From: Niallia circulans | GTDB lineage: Bacteria; Bacillota; Bacilli; Bacillales; Cytobacillaceae | Assembly: GCF_003726095.1 (NCBI RefSeq) | Contig: NZ_CP026031.1 | Location: 3,348,001-3,412,000 of the forward strand | Length of the DNA: 64,000 bases | Reading direction: 5' to 3' | Shown: positions 6,173 to 14,657 of the stretch, one piece after another | Numbering within the stretch: the first letter of the stretch is position 1 | Layout: each line of letters starts with the position of its first letter | Program-made: the position numbers and the translations under genes | Notes under the pieces: generated by a model | The model's database searches: none | Seen by the model: the letters and a program-made list of their open reading frames with translations, nothing else | What the model was told of the DNA's origin: nothing

Positions 6173-8122
6173 TCATCCTGCCAATTTTAGCTTCTTTAGA
6201 AACCGATACACGATAATGCTTCTGAACAATGCTCGGACATCAGGATCCACTGCGTATTCAGAAATTGCTCCTTTTCCTAACTTATCCAGTCCCCTTTTCA
6301 AGCAATTATAATTGATATAAGAAAGAATCACTGGATCTTTTGAAACCTCCCTAGCCTCCTGCAATAGACTCTTCCAATGGGGAATCACTCGATAAAGCCA
6401 ATCCGTCCCTTGAGCCCCTCTTATTTGCTGATTCAGTCGTATTTCATCAGGCAAATACCCCTCCGTACTTCTTCTTATCAGGGCACGATCCATTCCCTTC
6501 TGTACATACTGATCTTCTGGAATAGACAAACAAAAACGAATAACTCGTATATCATTTGTCGGGTCTCGACTGATTAATCCATATTTCAGCGAAAGTTTGG
6601 TCATGAATGTATTGGAAGCATTCCAGTGAAATAAGTCATCAAAATGTCTTCTCCTTTGCTCAAATGCGTTTAATTCAGAAAACCATCCTGTTGCATCCAT
6701 TCCTGCTTCTGCTAATTTCGTATATATTCTTGTTTTCGCTGCAAACTCTGGATTAATCAGCGGCGGCGGCCCTCCCGTTGTATATTTCTTCCTTTGCTGA
6801 TTTAAAAAAGGAAAAGTTTCTCTAAGCACCATCGCAGCAACCCTTTTCCGCGGTCTTGCAATGTTTTTGCTATATGCTTCCACTTCTTTATAGAGCTTAA
6901 GCAATCTACATTGTTTTAGCAGAAGAGGAAAATAATCCTGCACCCCTCCCCACGATATAGACAGGTTTCCGCGATTTCCATTCAGAAGAATACCAATGTC
7001 CCGTTTTTGCGCCTCTTCAAAAATCCCCTTAATCCAAAATGAATTTTCAAAAAACTTATAGGGCATTTCCATTATTTCTAAAAATTCGTCTATCTGTTTG
7101 TAGGAATCCTTCCCTTCGAAATCCAGATAATGATCCTGCAAACGGCCAATATAATTCACTGTTTTATGTACAAAGGATGATTCATTGGCTACTAAATTCT
7201 TCGGACCAAATGGAATAAAATCTTTAGGTGGTATATAGCTAAAAGTATGTAAGCCAGCATCTTCTGGAAGATGTTTGGCTGCTAAGCTGACAACCGATCC
7301 TGAATCCAATCCACCACTTAACTGAGACCCCACCTTTTTATGGGTTCTAAGCCTTGCTTGAACAGCTGATTGATAAATCTCCTGAAATGCTTCTACATAG
7401 TCATTATCACTAGGTAAATGTATTGGTTTTACTTCCGAGCTTATCTGACTATATCTCTTTACTTTTTTCCTTCCTTTTTCAATTGTGATGCTATGTGATG
7501 GCGGCACTTGCTCAATCCCGACAAAAGGCGTAATGGAAGAATCAACCGTATCTACTACCCCAGCAATAGCTAAATATTCAGCTAGCCATTCCTCATTTAA
7601 CCGTTGCTTAACATTTGGTAATTTCAATAACGATTCTATTATTGTTGAAAAGTAAAACTGCCTATCCTTATACACATAATATAAAGTTCTGCTTCCCGAA
7701 AAGTCTCTTGCACCAAATAACTTTTGCTGCCTTTCATCCCAAAGAAAAAAGGCAAAATCTCCAATCAGATATTTCGGGGTTTCTTCCCCCCATTTAAGAT
7801 AAGCAAGAAGGATTAACTGCGTATCAGAAATAGTTTGCTGCAAGGAACAATCAACCTGCAGGGATTGAAACAATTCCATTCGGTTATCGATAATAGAATC
7901 AGAGGTAATTACCACCCCGCTCGTTTTATCGTAATAGGGATTTCTCTCTCCCATTGATTCTGGTGTAATCCACCGTGCATGACAGCCAAGGAAAATATTC
8001 ATCCTGCTATATACTTGAATATCATCGGAAGGGAATCCTTGAAACCCATTCATTATTTTCCCAGCATACTCCGTTGCTATGTTCGCTTGATTTTCATATA
8101 AGATTCCAGCTATACCACTCAT
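6173..8122 (-). CDS. Asparagine-synthetase-like lasso cyclase (C protein)
   Basis: This is the enzyme that activates the acidic side chain of the core by adenylation and closes the macrolactam ring with the core N-terminus. The 649-residue protein has an N-terminal class-II amidotransferase-like domain and a C-terminal synthetase domain with the ATP-pyrophosphate loop SGGLDS at 269-274. Position 2 is Ser instead of the catalytic Cys of true asparagine synthetases (MSGIAG), so glutamine hydrolysis is not expected, as is usual for lasso cyclases. The precursor gene begins 43 bp downstream. The 133-bp upstream gap holds two SinR-like boxes, which suggests that the C-A-K-B1-regulator group can be transcribed separately from the EPS genes. 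Confidence 0.92.
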   Translation of the reverse strand: MSGIAGILYENQANIATEYAGKIMNGFQGFPSDDIQVYSRMNIFLGCHARWITPESMGERNPYYDKTSGVVITSDSIIDNRMELFQSLQVDCSLQQTISDTQLILLAYLKWGEETPKYLIGDFAFFLWDERQQKLFGARDFSGSRTLYYVYKDRQFYFSTIIESLLKLPNVKQRLNEEWLAEYLAIAGVVDTVDSSITPFVGIEQVPPSHSITIEKGRKKVKRYSQISSEVKPIHLPSDNDYVEAFQEIYQSAVQARLRTHKKVGSQLSGGLDSGSVVSLAAKHLPEDAGLHTFSYIPPKDFIPFGPKNLVANESSFVHKTVNYIGRLQDHYLDFEGKDSYKQIDEFLEIMEMPYKFFENSFWIKGIFEEAQKRDIGILLNGNRGNLSISWGGVQDYFPLLLKQCRLLKLYKEVEAYSKNIARPRKRVAAMVLRETFPFLNQQRKKYTTGGPPPLINPEFAAKTRIYTKLAEAGMDATGWFSELNAFEQRRRHFDDLFHWNASNTFMTKLSLKYGLISRDPTNDIRVIRFCLSIPEDQYVQKGMDRALIRRSTEGYLPDEIRLNQQIRGAQGTDWLYRVIPHWKSLLQEAREVSKDPVILSYINYNCLKRGLDKLGKGAISEYAVDPDVRALFRSIIVYRFLKKLKLAG

Positions 8123-8145
8123 TTATTGTACTTCACCTTCATTTA

Positions 8146-8160
8146 TTCTTAATAAAGAAC
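8146..8160. promoter_or_regulatory. SinR-like operator TTCTTAATAAAGAAC, proximal to the cyclase gene
   Basis: This is an inverted repeat of the GTTCTTT-type box 23 bp upstream of the cyclase ATG. The 19 bp at 8145-8163 are identical to the sequence at 29151-29169 in the EPS gap. Binding by the SinR-like protein at 4377-4625 is inferred. Confidence 0.65.
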
Positions 8161-8207
8161 GAAACAGTTAAAAAAATACGAATATTAAGTAGTGTTCCCC
8201 CACCTTA

Positions 8208-8222
8208 TTCTTTATTAAGAAC
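8208..8222. promoter_or_regulatory. SinR-like operator TTCTTTATTAAGAAC, distal to the cyclase gene
   Basis: This is a second copy of the same 15-bp box in the opposite orientation, with 47 bp between it and the proximal copy. Paired inverted boxes in a 133-bp intergenic gap fit a repressor that binds cooperatively or loops DNA. Confidence 0.62.
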
Positions 8223-8255
8223 ATATCATACTAAAGCCTTCCTAGCAATACCTGT

Positions 8256-9647
8256 TTATAAATTTATCGCGAGATTTTTAAAGGTTATTTCATTCATTAT
8301 TTGTTTCCATTCTAGAGAGAATCGATAAATATCCTCTTCAACTAGCTCACTGCCAGTCTGTACTTCAATAATTTCCATTGTACTTGTTGCTCTTAAAGCA
8401 TGCTTTGTTCCTAGAGGTATATGAATAACATCCCCTGACCGAATATGCTGTAGTTGATCATCTAATACCAGGACACCCTCTCCTTTAACAACTGTCCATA
8501 CCTCACTTCGTTTGTAATGAACTTGATAGCTCAGGTTCTTCCCGGTTTCTACACATATTCTTTTTGTTAAAACTTCATTTCCTTCGAGATATTTCGTGTG
8601 TTCTAGCACCTTATACCAGCCCCACCTTCTCTCTTCAAACATAGGTCTTTCTATTAGGTCTTTTAATATTTCCTTCACTTTCAGACTATCCTCTTTATTT
8701 GTTACTAAAATACCATCTGGACTTGCCGCCACCACCACATCATCTAAACCAATTAATGTAATAGGAATATCCAACTCATTTACAATATGAGAATTGGTGA
8801 TCCCTTTACTAACAAAGCCCTTTCCACTAATCGGATTTTGCATTTCCTCTGTTAACGTATTCCAGGTTCCAAGGTCTTTCCAATAGCCCGTATAAGATAA
8901 AGCAATTACTTGCTCTGCCTTCTCTGCCACCTCGTAGTCAAAGCTATTATGGGGTAATAGGTGATATTGACTTACTAGTTGTTCATATTGAATAGGGTAG
9001 CCTCTTTCCAACAAGATATTAAGCAGATATTCGATTCGGAAAGCAAACACCCCACTGTTCCATAATCCGCCACTTTCTATTAGTCTTTCTGCCTCTTCTC
9101 GTCTCGGCTTTTCCTTGAAGGCGGATACTCGGATATAGTTCCTCTTTTCTTCATCATAAGGAACCATATATCCATATTTTTCAGAAGGATAGGTTGGCTG
9201 CACTCCTATTAAAGCAAGCTCTGCAGTACTTTCTATCAGCGTTTTCTCAAGCTCTTTTACCTTTGAAAAAAAGTGATTCTCTACAAAAGGGTCAACAGGA
9301 AGTATCGCTATCACTTCATGAGGACTGCAGCCTTTAACAGAATATAAATAGACAGCAGCTAGAGCAATTGCTGGAAATGTATCCCTTCTTGTTGGTTCCA
9401 CCACAATCGGCACTTGTGTTCCCACTTGTATTTGAATCATTTCCACTTGTGATTTACTTGTTGCAATCAGCGAATCCTTAGCAAGATCATTTTTTTCTAG
9501 CTGTCCCCATACTCTTTGAACCATCGATTCCTTATTGCCCTCTTCATCGGTTAACACTTTCAGAAACTGCTTTGAACGGGCATCATTGGACAACGGCCAT
9601 AGACGTTTGCCAGAGCCGCCAGACAATAAAACAAGTTTCAATTTCAT
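8256..9647 (-). CDS. manC: Mannose-1-phosphate guanylyltransferase / mannose-6-phosphate isomerase
   Basis: This bifunctional enzyme makes GDP-mannose from mannose-1-phosphate and GTP, with a cupin-type isomerase domain at the C-terminus. The nucleotidyltransferase signature LLSGGSGKRLWPLS is at residues 8-21, FKEKP is mid-protein, and the C-terminal cupin shows GTKHALRATS. The 463-residue length fits fused ManC proteins. GDP-mannose would feed Gmd (21303-22325) and the mannosyltransferase-like GT4 proteins. The gene is placed between the lasso exporter and the lasso cyclase, so the two pathways are physically mixed. The start ATG has an AAGGAGAGG ribosome site. Confidence 0.93.
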   Translation of the reverse strand: MKLKLVLLSGGSGKRLWPLSNDARSKQFLKVLTDEEGNKESMVQRVWGQLEKNDLAKDSLIATSKSQVEMIQIQVGTQVPIVVEPTRRDTFPAIALAAVYLYSVKGCSPHEVIAILPVDPFVENHFFSKVKELEKTLIESTAELALIGVQPTYPSEKYGYMVPYDEEKRNYIRVSAFKEKPRREEAERLIESGGLWNSGVFAFRIEYLLNILLERGYPIQYEQLVSQYHLLPHNSFDYEVAEKAEQVIALSYTGYWKDLGTWNTLTEEMQNPISGKGFVSKGITNSHIVNELDIPITLIGLDDVVVAASPDGILVTNKEDSLKVKEILKDLIERPMFEERRWGWYKVLEHTKYLEGNEVLTKRICVETGKNLSYQVHYKRSEVWTVVKGEGVLVLDDQLQHIRSGDVIHIPLGTKHALRATSTMEIIEVQTGSELVEEDIYRFSLEWKQIMNEITFKNLAINL

Positions 9648-9663
9648 CCTCTCCTTTTTGAAA

Positions 9664-11472
9664 TTAAGCCAACGTTTGATTTCCAGCTAATTCTTGGGAA
9701 ACAAGCATTTTTCTTAACGCTCCCTTTGTTTGCGTCAATTGCTTATATTCTCCTTCTTGTATTACCTTTCCAGATTCCAAGACTAATACCTTATCTGCAT
9801 TTCGAATCGTTGATAAACGATGAGCAATTACGATTATCGTCATTTTCCCTTTTAATCGATCAATAGCCTGCTGAATCTTCTGTTCATTTTCACTATCTAA
9901 TGCACTTGTTGCTTCATCTAGTATGAGAATAGCTGGTTTTCTCAAGATGGCCCTCGCCAAAACAAGACGCTGGCGCTCTCCGCCTGAAAGCCTTATTCCT
10001 CTATCTCCAATAACCGTATCCAATCCTTCCGGCATCTGTTTAACAAAGTGCTCCGCAGCAGCAAATGACAAAGCTTGCCATAATTCCAGTTCTGTCGCCT
10101 TTGGGGCAACCATTAATAAATTATCTCGAATGCTGCTATGAAATAAAAAAGGCTCCTGAGCAACATAACTAATGGAATTCCGATATAACAGTAACTCCTC
10201 CTCTGTTAACGATTTTCCGTTTACAAGCAATCTGCCTTTTTCAGGCTGCAGCAAGCCCATTACTAAATCGACTAATGTCGTCTTTCCCGCTCCTGACGGC
10301 CCAACTATTGCGGTTGTTTTCTTAAGCGGAAAATGAATATTTACGTTTGTTAGTGTCCAGCCTTCCTGAGATGCTTGATAGCGGAAATAGACATGGTCAC
10401 ATTCTATTGCTTGTTCGAGAATAAACGGCTCCCATTCCCTTGTGCGAAAGGTACTCCATTCTTGGCTTTTGTTACTTTCCGCTTGAACACGCAGAACATG
10501 ATCTAATGCCGGAAACATGGAAACAATTTGTTCTACATTGCTTTGCAAGGAGGAAAATCGCGGCCATAATCTTGAAAAAATCAAAATAATTACCATAAGC
10601 TTCTCTGGCGGCAGTTTAAGAAAGGAAAAAGAAATAGAAACAAAAAGAACAATCAAGAAACCAGCCATCAGTCGATAAATGAATACAGACTTAGCATTTA
10701 AGCGAACCAAATTCATCACATTATGGTGTATTAAATGAGACTTAGACTGAAACCAATCAAAGAAAGATGGCTCAAGCATATTGCTTTTCATATCTTTCAT
10801 TCCACTAAACTGTTCTGTAATTCCTCCAAAGTAATCGTTCATTAACTCTGTTGTTTCTTTGCCGATTGTTTTAGAATTCCTCACGAATTTCCTCATAAAA
10901 ACACTAAGTAGCCCACCACTAATTAAGACAATGCTTGTTAAGGATGGTGATAAGAGAAAAGCCAGCATTATTTGAACAATAGTAAAAAATACAATGCTGA
11001 TTAATTGGATAATACTATGTGTTCCCACGCCGACTCGTGATATTTCTGTTGTGAGAATATAGTTAAAATCCGACTTTCTTTTTCTCAGCATGTATTCCCA
11101 CTTCACTTTGATAAGTGATTCATATGTCTCTAGTCGCAACTGTTTAATAAAGTTCTGCTGGATATCTGTATTTAAAATCGTTTGACTCCGTTGCAGCAAA
11201 GCCTGGCCAACTATCAATATAAGATAAATCAATAAGACAGAAGTCAAATTTAGTTGAAAAGGCAGCTTTTCCATTGCTGCTACTATTAAAGTAATAGGAA
11301 ACAGATCGTTTATCTGCATATTCAACAATCCAATAACAGAAAGCATTGGTATTAAAAGATAAATGCTAATTCCTTCAAGGGCACTTATTAGAATGCTAAG
11401 AAAAATATTAAGATACATCTTCGTTCCAGTAACTGCCTGCAGTTTCTTAAAAAAAACAATAAGATTTCTCAT
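9664..11472 (-). CDS. ABC exporter, probable lasso peptide exporter (D protein)
   Basis: This is a half-size ABC transporter with fused membrane and ATPase domains, 602 residues. About six transmembrane helices occupy residues 20-320; the ATPase domain has Walker A GPSGAGKTT at 391-399, an LSGGERQRLVLARAIL signature and Walker B ILILDEATSALD. Homologues in lasso loci export the mature peptide and confer self-immunity. It lies 3 bp downstream of the nucleotidyltransferase gene and 16 bp upstream of manC. No protease domain is fused, so leader removal is left to B2. An alternative role in polysaccharide export is less likely, because a Wzx flippase is encoded elsewhere in the locus. Confidence 0.85.
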   Translation of the reverse strand: MRNLIVFFKKLQAVTGTKMYLNIFLSILISALEGISIYLLIPMLSVIGLLNMQINDLFPITLIVAAMEKLPFQLNLTSVLLIYLILIVGQALLQRSQTILNTDIQQNFIKQLRLETYESLIKVKWEYMLRKRKSDFNYILTTEISRVGVGTHSIIQLISIVFFTIVQIMLAFLLSPSLTSIVLISGGLLSVFMRKFVRNSKTIGKETTELMNDYFGGITEQFSGMKDMKSNMLEPSFFDWFQSKSHLIHHNVMNLVRLNAKSVFIYRLMAGFLIVLFVSISFSFLKLPPEKLMVIILIFSRLWPRFSSLQSNVEQIVSMFPALDHVLRVQAESNKSQEWSTFRTREWEPFILEQAIECDHVYFRYQASQEGWTLTNVNIHFPLKKTTAIVGPSGAGKTTLVDLVMGLLQPEKGRLLVNGKSLTEEELLLYRNSISYVAQEPFLFHSSIRDNLLMVAPKATELELWQALSFAAAEHFVKQMPEGLDTVIGDRGIRLSGGERQRLVLARAILRKPAILILDEATSALDSENEQKIQQAIDRLKGKMTIIVIAHRLSTIRNADKVLVLESGKVIQEGEYKQLTQTKGALRKMLVSQELAGNQTLA

Positions 11473-11475
11473 TTT

Positions 11476-12657
11476 CTAAAGTCTCCTAAGTGAAACTTTT
11501 TGCTTTAAAATTACTCGCCACAGCCATAAAATCGGTCTTAATGGAAGATAAAGAAAGTGCAATGATTTTGGTAAAGGAAGCACTTCTGCATCCCATGAAT
11601 TGGCATAGAATTTCCGAATAATGTAAGCTGCCTTCTGCTTAAATGGTTTCATCATAAATAGATACTTTTTTCCTTCCTTATCCCATGTCTTGTCTGGAGG
11701 ATGAAAAAAGTTGATTCTTTCTCTCATGAATAGAAAAGCCTTTTGTGCAAGTCCCTTCGATTGCTTCTTTATCTTTCTCTGATACCTTTTTGGGCTTAAT
11801 TGTAGGTTTTCTACTAAATAGAGCGCTTGTTGATAGAGGTGGCAGGCTTGATTTTCCATAAAGACCATTGGAAAACTATTAATATCTTCTTCTCTCCTCA
11901 ACAGTTGCACAATATCTTCTAGCCACCGAATTCGAAACCAGCCATGACGCGCTCCATGTGTTACAAGATAGTAGAATAATGTTTCCTCTTCTAATGTGTA
12001 GAATGTTGTTGTCCCTATAGACACCGTTTTTCGATTATTCCATAAGTCTTCAAAGCTCGGCTCTTTACTAGGACCAGGATGAAGTCTCCAATGCACCTCC
12101 ACTTTGCAATTTTTCTCTTTATGAAGGAATTCAAGATGATGGTTTCTTTTTTGCCAGTCTTTTAATTTTCGTGGTGGTTCATACTCCATTTCATATCCTT
12201 TTGCTCGAAGTATTTCTATCGTCGACTTTAAATCTTGAAAGGAAATCAGAATGTCAAGATCGTTGGAAGTTCTAGAAGATAAGTCTCCGTACAAATAATA
12301 GGAAAGAATTGGTCCTTTTAAAGTCAGCATGCGGATCTCATTCTTCGTTAATGCAGTTGAAATATTATCTAGTTCTTTGATCAATTGGAGCATTTTGATT
12401 GTATTGTCTTTATATAAACCCTCTACTAGTTTGACTACGTTGTTAGGCAAATAGGGAGAGTCTGTACCAGACAATCTTAAATAGATGGATGGATACACTT
12501 TATGAAAATAAACTAACTGAAGAAAATCCTTCCAATCTACCTTTTTATGAAATTCTTCTATCAGTTTTACGGAGTCTTCTTCCTCATTCAATAGCCTTAA
12601 TAACAACTGCAGTTCATTAGCACAGCTATGCAGATCAATTTCTTCTGATCCCTTCAT
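11476..12657 (-). CDS. Nucleotidyltransferase-family protein of lasso locus
   Basis: The 393-residue protein belongs to the uncharacterised nucleotidyltransferase family (NTP_transf_5 type) that often accompanies paeninodin-type lasso genes. The expected active-site pattern is visible as KGPILSYYLYGDLSSRTSNDLDIL, with the metal-binding DLD at 133-135. Its role in the locus is not established; modification of the peptide or its phosphate group is a reasonable guess. I place the start at the ATG at 12657, which has an AGAGGTG ribosome site, rather than the GTG three codons earlier. The gene overlaps the B2 gene by 23 bp. Confidence 0.82.
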   Translation of the reverse strand: MKGSEEIDLHSCANELQLLLRLLNEEEDSVKLIEEFHKKVDWKDFLQLVYFHKVYPSIYLRLSGTDSPYLPNNVVKLVEGLYKDNTIKMLQLIKELDNISTALTKNEIRMLTLKGPILSYYLYGDLSSRTSNDLDILISFQDLKSTIEILRAKGYEMEYEPPRKLKDWQKRNHHLEFLHKEKNCKVEVHWRLHPGPSKEPSFEDLWNNRKTVSIGTTTFYTLEEETLFYYLVTHGARHGWFRIRWLEDIVQLLRREEDINSFPMVFMENQACHLYQQALYLVENLQLSPKRYQRKIKKQSKGLAQKAFLFMRERINFFHPPDKTWDKEGKKYLFMMKPFKQKAAYIIRKFYANSWDAEVLPLPKSLHFLYLPLRPILWLWRVILKQKVSLRRL

Positions 12658-13123
12658 TCTTTTCACCTCTTTTACTCATACCACCGGCAAATGTATTCAC
12701 AACGGTGAACCGTTGTTTACCGCGTGCACCTGTCACATAATGAGAACCACTTCTAACCCATGCATGTGCCTCCATTTTGCCTGCTTGGTCCCTAGCAATA
12801 CCTAGATATAAAGTGGTTGGAATCTTTCTTCTATTTAACATTCTCGTTGCTGCAATTGCTTGGACAAGGCAAGCACTTTCCCAAAATGTATATTTGCTCA
12901 TCGTCTCAATCGCCAAAGATACATCTTTTATCATCTTTTCATTGCCATTTACCTGAACTTCCGTTTCCATCGATTCTTCGCCCAGACTAGGAGCAACTTT
13001 CGCGAATGGCAATAGTTTCAAAAACCTACCTCTTGCCAAAAAAATAAATGCCTCCATCATTAGGCATTTTAGTTTAAAATCCATTTCTATAAATTTCTTG
13101 ACTTTCCGTATCACTCTAAACAT
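12635..13123 (-). CDS. Lasso peptide leader protease B2 (transglutaminase-like)
   Basis: B2 proteins are cysteine proteases with a transglutaminase-like fold that cut the leader from the lasso precursor when B1 delivers it. In this 162-residue protein the catalytic Cys lies in ESACLVQAIAATRML (Cys85) and the His in MEAHAWV (His120); I could not assign the third catalytic residue with certainty. The length is typical for stand-alone B2. Its start overlaps the B1 gene by 13 bp, implying coupled translation of the two halves of the protease. Because cleavage position fixes the ring size, this enzyme decides how the atypical precursor is processed. Confidence 0.88.
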   Translation of the reverse strand: MFRVIRKVKKFIEMDFKLKCLMMEAFIFLARGRFLKLLPFAKVAPSLGEESMETEVQVNGNEKMIKDVSLAIETMSKYTFWESACLVQAIAATRMLNRRKIPTTLYLGIARDQAGKMEAHAWVRSGSHYVTGARGKQRFTVVNTFAGGMSKRGEKNEGIRRN

Positions 13124-13422
13124 GCTTTTAAATCTACCTTTATTAGTAAATTATCTGCTAATAATTCTGCTAAAAAATATTCTACTTGCTGCTCACATTC
13201 TTCTTTTGAAACTTCATAGTCCTCCATTAACATTGCTACGATTTGCTGCTCACTTATCGGATACTTGCAATATTCCCATATCACAGTCCCTATTTCTCCA
13301 ATCTTGTAATACGTATTATTTTGCTCATTCCATATATACATTTGGCTATTTAATTCTTTACATGTATTTTCTTTATTAACTTGATAAAAACAATCTCTCA
13401 CTAACTCCTCATTTAATAACAT
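13111..13422 (-). CDS. PqqD-like RRE protein, lasso peptide B1
   Basis: B1 binds the leader and partners the B2 protease, whose gene overlaps this one. The roughly 103-residue protein has the PqqD layout: MYIWNEQNNTYYKIGEIGTVIWEYC, then PISEQQIVAMLMEDYEVSKEECEQQVEYFLAELLADNLLI. The open frame extends to 13518, inside the upstream glycosyltransferase, but the ribosome site TTAGGAG directly precedes a triple ATG (13428-13420). The third ATG at 13422 has the best spacing. Sequence similarity to the other B1-like protein (4644-4943) is clear but modest, so they are probably not a recent duplication. Confidence 0.85.
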   Translation of the reverse strand: MLLNEELVRDCFYQVNKENTCKELNSQMYIWNEQNNTYYKIGEIGTVIWEYCKYPISEQQIVAMLMEDYEVSKEECEQQVEYFLAELLADNLLIKVDLKACLE

Positions 13423-13433
13423 CATCATCGCTC

Positions 13434-14639
13434 CTAACTGATTGATTGTTTCTTTGTCCAGTGAACGTCTGAAATGATATAAGATTTTACTACATTGATT
13501 TTCGTTGCCTTTTCCCAAATTTGCTGTTTGTGCGCTATTTTTTCCTCTATAAACTGTTTGAATTCTGTACGAAACCGTTCCGGAGAGAAATTCAAAGCAT
13601 GCTCTCGACAGTGGACTGGATTGAATGGTAATCGTTCGAATTGCTCCACAGCCCTTCTTATCGCTTCTGGAGTTTGGTCATAGAAGAAATACCCCGTTGG
13701 ATGAAGCGATTCATTGTATCCTTTGACCGTTTCTAAGGACCCCCCTTTTCCATAAGCAATGACTGGCGTACCACAAGCCTGTGCTTCTAGAGGGGTTATG
13801 CCAAAGTCTTCTTCCGCTGCAAAGATAAAACCTTTTGCTCGCTGCATATGGTCTTTTAACACTTGAAAGGATTGATAGCCCATCAAGTGAACATTTGAAC
13901 CTGCTTTCGCCTTAATTTTTTTAAAATCCGGACCGTCGCCAATTACGATTAATTTCTTATCTGGCATCAGAGAAAATGCTTCAACTATTGTATCTATTTT
14001 CTTGTAAGGAACCATCCTGGAAGCAGTAAGGTAGAAATCCTCTTTGTCTGGATAAAAGCTAAATTTAGAGATATCCACGGGCGGATATACTGTTTGGGAT
14101 TCTCTTTTATAAACCTTCCAGATTCTTCTTCCGATAAAATCAGAATTAGACATAAAAAAATCTACACCATTTGCTGTTCGATAATCCCAATTACGAATTT
14201 GGTGCAGTAGAAATCTAGTTAAATATCCTTTTATTCCTTTATCCATCCCTGCTTCTTTTAAATATTGGTGCTGAAGATCCCAAGCATAGCGAATAGGAGA
14301 ATGAACATAAGAAATATGCAGCTGATCTGGTCCAGTTATGACCCCTTTTGCTACAGCATAGGAGCTAGAGATAATGAGATCATATTTAGATAAATCTAAT
14401 TGTTCAATGGCTAATGGCATTAAGGGAAGATACGAACGGTACTTCCTTTTCGAAAAAGGAAGCTTTTGAATAAAAGTCGTGTTCACTTTCTTATGTTGAA
14501 TAAAATGCCGATCTTTCTCATCTAAGTAATCGACTGTACTGTAAAGGTCTGCATCTGGATAAATCTTGAGTATCTCCTCTAGTACTTTTTCTGCCCCATT
14601 ATAAACTACCAGCCAATCATGGATAATTGCTGTTTTCAT
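13434..14639 (-). CDS. GT4 glycosyltransferase, probable mannosyltransferase (tandem copy 2)
   Basis: This 401-residue GT-B glycosyltransferase is related to WbaZ-type mannosyltransferases. The opening KTAIIHDWLVVYNGAEKVLEEI, the central SRMVPYKKIDTIVEAF and the C-terminal FGITPLEAQACGTPVIAYGKGG with its E-x7-E nucleotide-sugar motif are clear. It is strongly similar along nearly its whole length to the gene immediately upstream (14658-15845), so the pair arose by tandem duplication. The C-terminal 25 residues have diverged. It probably adds a sugar, perhaps mannose from GDP-mannose, to the lipid-linked repeat unit. It is the last EPS glycosyltransferase before the lasso genes. Confidence 0.88.
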   Translation of the reverse strand: MKTAIIHDWLVVYNGAEKVLEEILKIYPDADLYSTVDYLDEKDRHFIQHKKVNTTFIQKLPFSKRKYRSYLPLMPLAIEQLDLSKYDLIISSSYAVAKGVITGPDQLHISYVHSPIRYAWDLQHQYLKEAGMDKGIKGYLTRFLLHQIRNWDYRTANGVDFFMSNSDFIGRRIWKVYKRESQTVYPPVDISKFSFYPDKEDFYLTASRMVPYKKIDTIVEAFSLMPDKKLIVIGDGPDFKKIKAKAGSNVHLMGYQSFQVLKDHMQRAKGFIFAAEEDFGITPLEAQACGTPVIAYGKGGSLETVKGYNESLHPTGYFFYDQTPEAIRRAVEQFERLPFNPVHCREHALNFSPERFRTEFKQFIEEKIAHKQQIWEKATKINVVKSYIISDVHWTKKQSIS

Positions 14640-14657
14640 AGGAATGCCTCCTTTTTA

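Noticed and set aside
12635..13123. B2 gene as a general transglutaminase-like protein of the EPS pathway
   Set aside because: Its overlap with B1, and its Cys and His context, fit lasso leader proteases better.
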